Below, one piece after another: positions 1 through 5,098 of a DNA stretch of 5,246 bases; the stretch's first letter is position 1; every line of letters begins with the position of its first letter. Made by a program: the position numbers and the translations under genes. This DNA is from Anaerolineales bacterium (GTDB lineage Bacteria > Chloroflexota > Anaerolineae > Anaerolineales > Villigracilaceae): positions 1 through 5,246 of the forward strand of contig JAICRQ010000275.1 in the NCBI GenBank assembly GCA_025966435.1. Direction: 5' to 3'. The notes below the pieces were generated by a model, which had not been told where the DNA came from, did no database searches, and saw nothing but the letters and a program-made list of their open reading frames with translations.

Positions 1-450
1 GACGGCGAAGACCACCGAAACTGCAAATAAAAGAGGCTGCTGGACATCCAGCGAGTAACCGAAGGCAAATACAGCGACCAGATATCCCAGTACCATCGAG
101 AGCAGAGATTGGATCACGTTCGCCAGATTCTTACCAAAGACAATGACCTCGAACGGCGTAGGGAGTGCCACAAGCGACTCAAGCGTTCCGCTCCAGCGCT
201 CGGCGTTGATGCTATTCCCGGAGATAAACAGCAGACTGGACCATAGCCCCGTCAGCCCGCTGCCCACCACGACAAACATCGCCGCGTCTGGGCCTTTGTC
301 TTTGAGCATCCACAGACCCAGCAAAGCAATAATAATAGGCTGGAACAGCACCGTGAACAAGATAAACCCGTCCATCAATTGCTGGCGGATGGTCATCTCT
401 GCCACAACCAAAATCGTCCGCCAGTATTTGACAAGCATATGAACGTTCAT
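1..450 (-). CDS. ABC-2 type transporter permease, N-terminal 150 residues (3' end outside window)
   Basis: This is the membrane subunit of an ABC-2 type exporter; the substrate is unknown. The frame is open from the ATG at 450 to the window edge, so the C-terminal part is missing. After a charged amphipathic N-terminus (to about residue 27) come hydrophobic segments at about 29-48, 58-77, 111-134 and from 138 on. The stretch at about 84-95 (ERWSGTLESLVA) followed by LPTPFEV matches the conserved cytoplasmic loop of ABC-2 permeases, usually ER..GTLE.L...P. The start codon overlaps the stop of the upstream ATPase gene as ATGA, so the two are almost certainly co-transcribed and translationally coupled. 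Family assignment is firm; substrate cannot be told from sequence. A second permease gene may follow beyond the left edge, as is common in such operons, but this cannot be seen. Confidence 0.9.
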   Translation of the reverse strand, partial: MNVHMLVKYWRTILVVAEMTIRQQLMDGFILFTVLFQPIIIALLGLWMLKDKGPDAAMFVVVGSGLTGLWSSLLFISGNSINAERWSGTLESLVALPTPFEVIVFGKNLANVIQSLLSMVLGYLVAVFAFGYSLDVQQPLLFAVSVVFAV

Positions 451-1433
451 GCCTTGCCTCCCACCAGACGGACGTAGGCATCCTCCAGCGTGGGCTCGCG
501 GACGATCACCCGCCCAACCCTTAATCCCTCCAGCGCAGACATAACATCAGGAACCGCTTCCGCACCGCGCGCGGTTTGAACGAGCAGAATCTGTTTTTGC
601 CCCTGCTCTTCGACAGAGATGGAATCGGTAAATGGAAGTGCGCGCAATTTTTCCAGGGCACTTTCCGGCGCGCCGAACGTTTCCACCTCGACCACGTTCA
701 AGTCCCGCACGTGAGTCTTAAGCCCACCTGGGGTATCGAGCGCGATGATACAGCCGTGATCGATCACAGCGATGCGGTCGCATAGCGCGTCCGCTTCGAA
801 CATGTAGTGGGTCGTCAGCAGGATCGTCTTCTTTTCGGACTGAAGATTGAGAATCACCTGGCGGAACTCGCGCGCCCCGACCGGGTCCAGCCCGAGCGTC
901 GGTTCGTCGAGGAAGAGGACATCCGGGTCGTGCAAAAGCGTGCGCGCCACATGCAAGCGCTGTTTCATGCCACGCGAATATCCCTGTACCTTTTCATCGC
1001 CGCGCCCGTTTAAGCCGACCATCTCGAGCAGATAGGGAATCCGCTTTTTAGTCACATCCGGGTCGATGCTATAGAGGCTCGCAAAGTAACGCAGATTGTC
1101 GATACCAGAGAGACGCCAATAGAGTCCGCGCTCGCCGCCAAAGATAAAGCCGATGCGCTTGCGGACCTCATCCGCCTGGTCCACGACATCGAACCCTTTC
1201 ACGAACGCTGACCCGCTCGTGGGAATGAGAAGCGTCGTCAGCATCTTGACGGTGGTCGTCTTGCCAGCACCGTTCGGTCCCAGCAAGCCAAACAACTCGC
1301 CCTCTTGAATCTCAAACGAGACATCATCCACAGCGACGATCTCTTTCTCTGTGCGTTTAATGACGCCGACGTGAGACTTAAACGTCCGCCGAAGATGTGA
1401 AACCTCGATTGCGTTCACCAAAGTGTTTTGCAT
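447..1433 (-). CDS. ABC transporter ATP-binding protein, NatA/CcmA-like exporter type
   Basis: This is the cytoplasmic ATPase that powers the ABC-2 permease encoded next to it. It has 328 residues from the ATG at 1433. Visible motifs are Walker A GPNGAGKTT (about 52-60), a signature loop YSRGMKQ in place of LSGGQ (152-158), Walker B VLFLDEPT (172-179), the D-loop GLDP (181-184) and the switch histidine in TTHYM (H209). The Q-loop region reads GGERGLYWRL (99-108) with no glutamine, which resembles NatA-like exporters. The region after about residue 230 is the DUF4162-like tail often found on ABC-2 ATPases. The start at 1433 is preferred because AAGGA lies 5 nt upstream and because the promoter at 1460-1488 overlaps and lies downstream of the alternative GTG start at 1475. 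Family is certain. The substrate (ion, drug, lipid or peptide) is unknown. Confidence 0.95.
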   Translation of the reverse strand: MQNTLVNAIEVSHLRRTFKSHVGVIKRTEKEIVAVDDVSFEIQEGELFGLLGPNGAGKTTTVKMLTTLLIPTSGSAFVKGFDVVDQADEVRKRIGFIFGGERGLYWRLSGIDNLRYFASLYSIDPDVTKKRIPYLLEMVGLNGRGDEKVQGYSRGMKQRLHVARTLLHDPDVLFLDEPTLGLDPVGAREFRQVILNLQSEKKTILLTTHYMFEADALCDRIAVIDHGCIIALDTPGGLKTHVRDLNVVEVETFGAPESALEKLRALPFTDSISVEEQGQKQILLVQTARGAEAVPDVMSALEGLRVGRVIVREPTLEDAYVRLVGGKA

Positions 1434-1438
1434 TGGAT

Positions 1439-1443
1439 TCCTT
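1439..1443 (-). promoter_or_regulatory. Ribosome binding site deciding the ABC ATPase start
   Basis: AAGGA on the minus strand lies 5 nt before the ATG at 1433. The in-frame GTG at 1475 has no comparable site, and it lies upstream of the predicted transcription start. Confidence 0.75.
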
Positions 1444-1459
1444 GTTTGTGGGTTCTGGG

Positions 1460-1488
1460 ATTGTACACTCCACACGCTTCTTTTACAA
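1460..1488 (-). promoter_or_regulatory. Sigma70-type promoter of the ABC transporter operon
   Basis: On the minus strand, TTGTAA (1483-1488, 4 of 6 to the -35 consensus) and TACAAT (1460-1465, 5 of 6 to the -10) are separated by exactly 17 bp. The predicted transcript start is near 1453, giving a leader of about 20 nt that contains the AAGGA site. It lies after the terminator of the upstream DUF4404 gene, so the ABC operon appears to be an independent transcription unit. Confidence 0.65.
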
Positions 1489-1523
1489 AGGATTCGGGCA
1501 GCGTGCCGGGTACACGATTTTAC

Positions 1524-1562
1524 AAAAAGAAAAGCGGATGAGCTGCTCTGCCACTCATCCGC
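1524..1562 (-). terminator. Intrinsic terminator of the DUF4404 gene
   Basis: A perfect 9-bp stem (GCGGATGAG / CTCATCCGC, 1534-1542 with 1554-1562) closes an 11-nt loop. Read on the minus strand it is followed at once by TTTTCTTTTT (1533-1524). It begins about 22 nt after the DUF4404 stop codon, the expected place and orientation for a Rho-independent terminator. Confidence 0.85.
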
Positions 1563-1583
1563 CCAGTTCGAGATCTGGTTGTA

Positions 1584-1853
1584 CTAAATCCCCGCGTTGC
1601 TCAAGATCGTCATCATTTGCGAAATCATCATAGTCAATTCAGGATGCGAGGTTTCGAAGTGGTCAATCGAATCTTGAAAACGTTCGAGCATGGATTCGTC
1701 GGTGTCCTCTTGCTCGTCGGAGCGTTCCCGCAGACGGCGTATATCCGCTTCCAGGCGGTGCAGCCGCTCACGCCCGGCTTCATCCGTGACATCGATTCGC
1801 TGAAGTTGATTTTCAAGTTTTTCGAGGAGGTCGCGCAGGTTCTGGTCAGTCAT
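1584..1853 (-). CDS. DUF4404 family protein
   Basis: This is an 89-residue, strongly charged, mostly helical cytoplasmic protein of unknown function. The N-terminal part (about 5-45, LRDLLEKLENQL through the arginine-rich LRRLRERS-like stretch) looks like a helix or coiled coil. The C-terminal part carries the pattern I associate with DUF4404, LERF..SIDHFETSHPELT (about 56-74), then a short hydrophobic helix. The length matches that family. I chose the ATG at 1853 because AAGGAG (1864-1869) precedes it by 10 nt. An in-frame TTG at 1886 would place that site inside the coding region. It stands alone, with its own terminator downstream, and is divergent from the GlsB-family gene. Family recognition is from memory of the motif. 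No function is known to me. Confidence 0.85.
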   Translation of the reverse strand: MTDQNLRDLLEKLENQLQRIDVTDEAGRERLHRLEADIRRLRERSDEQEDTDESMLERFQDSIDHFETSHPELTMMISQMMTILSNAGI

Positions 1854-2019
1854 GGAAAAGCATCTCCTTTCCAGAGATAGAAACAATCTGCAATTTATAC
1901 GACTATTTTACAACGTTTGCGCCCGGTATATTAAAGAATAATGGATTTCCCTACCTACCCCTCCGGCGCGGTAAATCTTATACTTGTTTAAGCCTAGTGA
2001 ATATCAAAAGGAGAATGCT
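1854..2019. promoter_or_regulatory. Divergent intergenic region with promoters for DUF4404 (minus) and the GlsB-family gene (plus)
   Basis: This 166-bp AT-rich gap must hold the start signals of two divergent genes. On the plus strand, TATACT (1979-1984) is a good -10 (5 of 6) giving a leader of about 29 nt, but nothing like TTGACA lies 16-18 bp upstream, so an activator or an alternative sigma factor is possible. On the minus strand TATAAA (1894-1899) is a possible -10, also without a recognisable -35. These are weak calls, and the exact start sites are uncertain. Confidence 0.35.
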
Positions 2020-2274
2020 ATGTCAGGTGAACAGATCTTGGTCTGGATCGTGATCGGCGGGATCGCCGGGATTCTGGCGGAAGCCCTGGTCGGCGGGTTG
2101 AGGTCCGGGCTGATTGGCGCGATTGTCGTTGGCATCCTGGGCGCCATCATCGGTGGCTGGTTATTCGGCGTATTGGGCGTCAACGTCGGGACCGGGCTCG
2201 TGGCAGAGATTATCAAGGCGTTAATCGGCGCGGTGCTCCTGCTGCTCATCCTGCGAGGGACTCGCAGACTGTAA
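2020..2274 (+). CDS. GlsB/YeaQ/YmgE family (transglycosylase-associated) small membrane protein
   Basis: This is an 84-residue inner-membrane protein with three glycine-rich hydrophobic segments at about 5-24, 31-52 and 58-78 and a basic tail (RGTRRL). The glycine pattern (IGGIAGILAEALVGG, then GAIVVGILGAIIGGWLFGVLG) and the length match the Tgaf/GlsB family, often linked to general stress or envelope stress; the old name transglycosylase-associated does not imply proven enzyme activity. The ATG at 2020 has AAGGAG (2008-2013) 6 nt upstream, which is optimal. An in-frame upstream start at 1984 would overlap the likely -10 and is rejected. It is monocistronic, divergent from DUF4404 and convergent with the 87-residue gene. 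Confidence 0.92.
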   Translation: MSGEQILVWIVIGGIAGILAEALVGGLRSGLIGAIVVGILGAIIGGWLFGVLGVNVGTGLVAEIIKALIGAVLLLLILRGTRRL

Positions 2275-2309
2275 TCCAGCCTGCCCGAATCACTCTTACG
2301 AGAGATCGA

Positions 2310-2573
2310 TCAGGCGGAATAGAGTATGTCTCTATTCGCTTGTTCGATCTCTTCGTATATTTTCTTAACGTCCTCTTTCATCTCTTTTGAGACACCAGCC
2401 GTCTGTGGGATGAACTTAACCAAGTCGCGCGCCTGCCGCAATAAGTCCTTGATTTTAGCAATATACGAAAGATCGTTCTTGCCCAGTTCAGGCGGAATCG
2501 GGAAGTCGCGCGCCTGTTGAATTAACTCACGGGCGCGAATGACACGTTCTGCAGCGGGGATCAATTTAGCCAT
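2310..2573 (-). CDS. Hypothetical 87-residue helical protein with internal repeat
   Basis: I do not recognise this protein. It is soluble, with no signal peptide or membrane segment, and predicted mostly helical, with alternating charged and hydrophobic residues. It contains an internal repeat: RELIQQARD (15-23) and KDLLRQARD (42-50), each followed by a short linker ending in IP, 27 residues apart. The DNA shares an exact 14-base match at the same offset. The start at 2573 is supported by CAGGAG (2579-2584) 5 nt upstream; a longer in-frame reading back to 2663 would run through the lacI promoter and is unlikely. The gene is divergent from lacI, with a 108-bp gap between start codons, and convergent with the GlsB-family gene. 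It might share stress-type regulation with its small neighbours, but that is inference. Confidence 0.75.
   Translation of the reverse strand: MAKLIPAAERVIRARELIQQARDFPIPPELGKNDLSYIAKIKDLLRQARDLVKFIPQTAGVSKEMKEDVKKIYEEIEQANRDILYSA
2317..2337. other. Short hairpin at the 3' end of the 87-residue gene
   Basis: GAATAGAG and CTCTATTC form a perfect 8-bp stem around a 5-nt loop, inside the last codons of the minus-strand gene. Read on the plus strand it follows the GlsB-family stop by 42 nt and is followed by moderately T-rich sequence, so it might help end that transcript. There is no clear T-run, and it may only reflect the coding sequence. Confidence 0.3.
2422..2516. repeat. Exact 14-base direct repeat within the 87-residue gene
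   Basis: AAGTCGCGCGCCTG occurs at 2422-2435 and again at 2503-2516, exactly 81 bp (27 codons) apart and in frame. It encodes the QARD core of the two protein repeats. This fits an ancient internal duplication or constraint on a repeated helix. Confidence 0.7.
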
Positions 2574-2630
2574 AATCACTCCTGGTCTTGATTTTACTAT
2601 GGGGTAAATACACCAAATGAGGTTTCCCTC

Positions 2631-2659
2631 TTGACAGGGCGCTTTCAATAATATATAAT
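2631..2659 (+). promoter_or_regulatory. Exact-consensus sigma70 promoter of the lacI-family gene
   Basis: TTGACA (2631-2636), a 17-bp spacer and TATAAT (2654-2659) match the sigma70 consensus at all twelve positions. The predicted start of transcription is about 2666, giving a leader of only about 15 nt. The -10 overlaps the left end of a LacI-type operator, so this strong promoter is probably held down by its own product. Confidence 0.92.
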
Positions 2660-2673
2660 GCAATCGGTTGCAT
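2658..2673. promoter_or_regulatory. LacI-family operator O1 (autoregulatory)
   Basis: ATGCAATCGGTTGCAT is a near-perfect palindrome with a central CG, the classic form of a LacI/GalR-family operator (half-site TGCAA). It starts within the -10 hexamer and is centred on the predicted transcription start of the regulator gene, so binding would block RNA polymerase. A copy with the same 14-base core in opposite orientation lies upstream of the next gene. Confidence 0.85.
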
Positions 2674-2681
2674 AAATCATT

Positions 2682-3692
2682 ATGACGAAGAGATCTGTCC
2701 GTACTATTGCTGATATTGCCAGGCTCGCCGGAGTTTCCAAGTCCACGGTCTCGCGGGCGTTAAACGACAGTCCGCTGATCGGCGAAGAGACGAAAGCAAA
2801 GATCCGCTCGCTGGCGCGGGAGCATAACTTCCAGATCAACGCCCCTGCCCGCCGGTTGAGCATGAGGCAGAGCCGGACGATTGCCTTTGTCACTCATGCT
2901 TATCACAAGGACTTCTCGGTCGCGGATCTCTTCGGACTCGAAATCATGGGAGGCATTTCCAGTGGCTTGGCCAGCCGGGAGTATGATCTGCTGGTGATCC
3001 ATGTGGACCCGAACGACACGAAATGGGCGCACCAATACTATGAGACGGGGCGAGTGGACGGCTTCATCCTGATGACTTCCACTCGCAAACAGGCGCATGT
3101 GAAAGCTTTGCTGGAACTCGGCGCTCCGTTCATTACATGGGGCATCCCTCAGCCGAAGCAGAAATATTGCTCAGTAACCGGCGATAATGTTACAGGCGGC
3201 AGGCTGGCAGCCGAACACTTGATCAGTCTGGACAGACAAAGGCTTGGTTTTATTGGCGGACCTTCCTATGAATTGGAAGTGCAGCATCGTTTGGCCGGCT
3301 ATGAGGAAGCCCTGAATGAGGCAGGCAGAGAAATCGACCAGGCCCTGATTGAACATGGTGATTTTTCGAATACATCCGGTGCCGAGGCAATGAAGCGTTT
3401 GTTGAAAAAGGCACCTCAAGTAGATGCCGTCTTTGTCAACAGCGATTTGATGGCAATCGCGGCCATGGATGCAATCCGCGAAGAGGGACGCCACGTGCCC
3501 GGCGATGTTGCTGTCATCGGCTACGACGATCTCTCCATTGCGGCACACAGCAATCCCCCGCTGACGACCATCCGGCAGAATATCCCATTGGCAGGAAAAG
3601 TCCTGGCACAAAACCTGATTGAGTACTTACAAACAGGCATGGTCACGAATGTATCCATTCCCGTAGAGTTGATTCTCAGAAAATCTGCTTAA
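2682..3692 (+). CDS. LacI/GalR family transcriptional regulator
   Basis: This is a 336-residue DNA-binding repressor of normal family length. The N-terminal helix-turn-helix is TIADIARLAGVSKSTVSRALN-like (about 8-28). It is followed by a hinge helix with ARRL (56-59), whose leucine is expected to insert at a central CG as found in the operators here. The rest is a periplasmic-binding-protein-like effector domain, with typical C-terminal motifs VFVNSDLMAIAAMDAI (about 250-265), VPGDVAVIGYDD (272-283) and LTTIRQ (294-299). It ends soon after, without a LacI-type tetramerisation tail, so it probably acts as a dimer. The effector is likely a small sugar or related ligand, but it cannot be named. 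The ATG at 2682 is the first possible start, since an in-frame TAA lies at 2673-2675. No ribosome binding site is visible in the very short leader. Confidence 0.96.
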   Translation: MTKRSVRTIADIARLAGVSKSTVSRALNDSPLIGEETKAKIRSLAREHNFQINAPARRLSMRQSRTIAFVTHAYHKDFSVADLFGLEIMGGISSGLASREYDLLVIHVDPNDTKWAHQYYETGRVDGFILMTSTRKQAHVKALLELGAPFITWGIPQPKQKYCSVTGDNVTGGRLAAEHLISLDRQRLGFIGGPSYELEVQHRLAGYEEALNEAGREIDQALIEHGDFSNTSGAEAMKRLLKKAPQVDAVFVNSDLMAIAAMDAIREEGRHVPGDVAVIGYDDLSIAAHSNPPLTTIRQNIPLAGKVLAQNLIEYLQTGMVTNVSIPVELILRKSA

Positions 3693-3719
3693 ATTACCGG
3701 TCTCTTTTTTTAGCCATCT

Positions 3720-3735
3720 TTGCAACCGATTGCAT
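3720..3735. promoter_or_regulatory. LacI-family operator O2 upstream of the ParB-like gene
   Basis: TTGCAACCGATTGCAT is the reverse complement of O1 over its 14-base core (TGCAACCGATTGCA) and matches 15 of 16 bases overall. It lies 28 bp after the lacI stop and 38 bp before the ATG of the ParB-like gene, overlapping a possible -35. An exact match to the lacI autoregulatory site by chance is very unlikely, so this gene is probably a direct target of the regulator. Confidence 0.85.
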
Positions 3736-3749
3736 GAAATTACTATTCT
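3720..3749 (+). promoter_or_regulatory. Possible promoter of the ParB-like gene
   Basis: TTGCAA (3720-3725, 4 of 6) and TATTCT (3744-3749, 4 of 6) are 18 bp apart, giving a predicted start near 3756. Each element is weak, but the position is right and the -35 falls within operator O2, as expected for a repressed promoter. No clear terminator separates it from lacI (only a T-run at 3705-3711 without a hairpin), so read-through from lacI is also possible. Confidence 0.4.
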
Positions 3750-3773
3750 ACGTCTTATGCAGAAAGGAAAAGA

Positions 3774-4295
3774 ATGAATATCCAGCCCTCCTTTACAAAC
3801 ATGCGCAGCCACCTGTCTTACCAATTCTCTGCCCTGCGGAGACACGCCCTACGGGAGTTACTGTGGGCCAAGCTCAGCGGCAGGAAGACAAATCTGGCGG
3901 TCTTTCCTGAGGAAGCGCCAGAAAAAAGTCCCAACAGAAGATTTTTCAGTGTGCAAGAGATTCCTGTGAACCAGATCATTGGGACGCTCAACAGGCAGAG
4001 TGATTTCGATCGCCGGTTCCGCCCGCTCAATAAATATCTGCAAGACCGCTGGGTCAATACCTATCTGGCTCTTCAGGGCGAGGGTTGGGAGCCAATTCTC
4101 GCGCATAAGGTGGGGGAGAATTATTACGTCGAAGACGGGCACCATCGAGTATCGGTGGCACAGGCGCTGGGGCTCGCATTCATCCAGGCAAAGGTTTGGG
4201 AATACCCCTGCCTGGCAAAAGGACCAACGACCTGCGTACCCGATGAGGCCCCGGATCGAGGTTCCATAAAGGTGTATGCCTGGGCAACTGATTAG
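3774..4295 (+). CDS. ParB/sulfiredoxin-fold-like protein with DGHHR motif
   Basis: This 173-residue soluble protein has a basic, helical N-terminus (about 10-40) and a ParB N-terminal-domain-like core. Key stretches are FFSVQEIPVNQIIGTLNR (57-73), DFDRRFRPL (77-85), and YYVEDGHHRVSVAQALG (117-133) followed by an IQAKVWEY strand (137-144). The DGHHR segment (121-125) corresponds to the nucleotide-handling box of the ParB/Srx fold. In that superfamily, known activities include CTP binding and ATP-dependent reactions, so nucleotide binding is plausible, but no DNA-binding domain typical of chromosome-partition ParB is present. Similar stand-alone proteins occur in Chloroflexota and Actinomycetota as far as I recall. 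The ATG at 3774 has AAGGA 5 nt upstream. Control by the adjacent LacI-family regulator is inferred from operator O2. The true function is unknown. Confidence 0.85.
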   Translation: MNIQPSFTNMRSHLSYQFSALRRHALRELLWAKLSGRKTNLAVFPEEAPEKSPNRRFFSVQEIPVNQIIGTLNRQSDFDRRFRPLNKYLQDRWVNTYLALQGEGWEPILAHKVGENYYVEDGHHRVSVAQALGLAFIQAKVWEYPCLAKGPTTCVPDEAPDRGSIKVYAWATD

Positions 4296-4308
4296 GGACA
4301 GTTATACA

Positions 4309-4347
4309 AAAAATACCTCAGAGTGCTGATCACTCTGAGGTATTTTT
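4309..4347. terminator. Bidirectional intrinsic terminator between convergent genes
   Basis: A 17-bp perfect stem (4309-4325 with 4331-4347) closes a 5-nt loop CTGAT. The base of the stem is AAAAA paired with TTTTT, so a T-tract follows the GC-richer part (CCTCAGAGTG) in either direction. It starts 14 nt after the stop of the ParB-like gene and lies 35 nt past the stop of the minus-strand 42-residue ORF, so it likely serves both. Confidence 0.92.
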
Positions 4348-4381
4348 GCTGAGCCAAGGCAACCTTCAAACAGCCGGCGAC

Positions 4382-4510
4382 CTATTTGCGCTTACGCGAA
4401 ATGGAAATATGAGTTCTTACTGGAATACGTTGCCAAGCAGGTCGGGCGATGGAAAGCGAAGGAAAGAGTCTGACGACAGCCCCGATCAGCTTCTCGATTA
4501 AGCCTAACAT
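4382..4510 (-). CDS. Small basic 42-residue protein, possibly membrane-associated
   Basis: I do not recognise this ORF. It is called because the ATG at 4508-4510 has a near-ideal AAGGAG (4516-4521) 5 nt upstream, and because it ends just before a strong terminator. The first 16 residues (MLGLIEKLIGAVVRLF) form a likely amphipathic or short hydrophobic helix. The rest is polar and very basic, ending in RKRK, with only one acidic residue in the whole chain. Such a protein could sit on the inner face of the membrane or bind nucleic acid or phospholipid. It lies 225 bp downstream of the YtxH gene on the same strand. A longer in-frame reading from 4564 would bury the ribosome binding site and is rejected. 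Coding status is likely but not proven. Confidence 0.6.
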   Translation of the reverse strand: MLGLIEKLIGAVVRLFPSLSIARPAWQRIPVRTHISISRKRK

Positions 4511-4735
4511 ATCGTCTCCTTTCTGATCAATCCAGATATTTGCAGGACAGGAAGAAGACGACACGGAAGTGGTGTCTGTTCTCCAAACATCAGGAAAGCC
4601 AATGTCGAATATCTATTTACTATAACGAGAGGCAAGCAGAGATACTACGGACTACCATAAATACAAGATTAGAAAATCCCTTTAGAAGGCTTCAGCCCTC
4701 TTCTTCAGGAAGAGGGCTGAGTTCATATTCACAAA
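4511..4735. other. AT-richer intergenic stretch between YtxH gene and small ORF
   Basis: This 225-bp gap is richer in A and T than its neighbours. It contains the ribosome binding site of the small ORF and the hairpin at 4692-4720. I see TATAGT near 4616-4621 on the minus strand as a possible -10, but no matching -35, and no convincing ORF or known RNA family. Confidence 0.4.
4692..4720 (-). terminator. Hairpin after the YtxH gene, possible terminator
   Basis: TCAGCCCTCTTC and GAAGAGGGCTGA form a perfect 12-bp stem around a 5-nt loop, 15 nt past the YtxH stop. Read on the minus strand it is followed by AGCCTTCTAAAG, which lacks a T-run, so it is a poor intrinsic terminator by rule. It could instead protect a 3' end or allow partial read-through to the 42-residue ORF. 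Confidence 0.45.
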
Positions 4736-5098
4736 CTAGAGTTCCTGCAGAACTTTTTTAGCTGCCTCCACCGCCTCTGAAACGCGATCGAGTTGCTCGA
4801 TCAACACATCCTGGCCTCGATGTTTAAGATCGCTGGACCGCCCCCTCAATCCACCCTTCAGGTGCTCTGCCTTAGAGACAACCTGAGATACGCGATCTTT
4901 CATGCTTTCTGTCGTGCGGTCGCGCAGATCCATGGCTTTGTCCTTGATCTCCGACCTCATCTCTTCACCGGACCGGGGCGCGAGCAGCATCATCGCCGTA
5001 GCGCCGATCAGCCCGCCGACGACAATGCCAGTCAAAACATGCCGAGTCGCGTCCGTCATCTCCTGGTCCTGCCTGTTCTCATAATCATAATCGTTCAT
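4736..5098 (-). CDS. YtxH domain-containing protein
   Basis: This 120-residue protein is anchored in the membrane by one segment at about 21-40 (VLTGIVVGGLIGATAMMLLA). The segment is followed by the YtxH hallmark APRSGEEMR (40-48), which resembles the family pattern AP.SG.E.R. The rest (about 50-120) is a long charged helix with likely coiled-coil character, including DLRDRTTESMKDRV and EQLDRVSEAVEAAKKVL. The N-terminus is acidic and tyrosine-rich (MNDYDYENRQ). Family members are often stress-induced and of unknown biochemical role. The ATG at 5098 has AAGGAG (5105-5110) 6 nt upstream. No recognisable promoter was found in the 148 bp before it, apart from AT-rich patches. Confidence 0.92.
   Translation of the reverse strand: MNDYDYENRQDQEMTDATRHVLTGIVVGGLIGATAMMLLAPRSGEEMRSEIKDKAMDLRDRTTESMKDRVSQVVSKAEHLKGGLRGRSSDLKHRGQDVLIEQLDRVSEAVEAAKKVLQEL

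Noticed and set aside
143..442. 99-codon plus-strand open frame opposite the permease
   Set aside because: Shadow frame; the minus strand encodes a clear ABC-2 permease across the whole stretch.
1434..1475. N-terminal extension of the ABC ATPase from a GTG at 1475
   Set aside because: The likely -10 (1460-1465) lies downstream of that GTG, it has no ribosome binding site, and the ATG at 1433 has AAGGA at good spacing.
1854..1886. TTG start adding 11 residues to the DUF4404 protein
   Set aside because: The AAGGAG site lies inside the added stretch, and the family begins near the internal ATG.
2591..2619. Minus-strand promoter CATTTG-17-TAAAAT for the 87-residue gene
   Set aside because: The -35 is poor and the predicted transcript start falls at the edge of the ribosome binding site; too weak to list.
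2574..2663. 30-residue extension of the 87-residue protein
   Set aside because: It would run through the lacI promoter and operator; the internal ATG has CAGGAG 5 nt upstream.
3171..3611. 146-codon open frame opposite the lacI-family gene
   Set aside because: Antisense shadow of a clear LacI-family gene, with cysteine-rich, family-less translation.
3690..3720. Terminator after the lacI-family gene
   Set aside because: There is a T-run at 3705-3711 but no stable hairpin before it.
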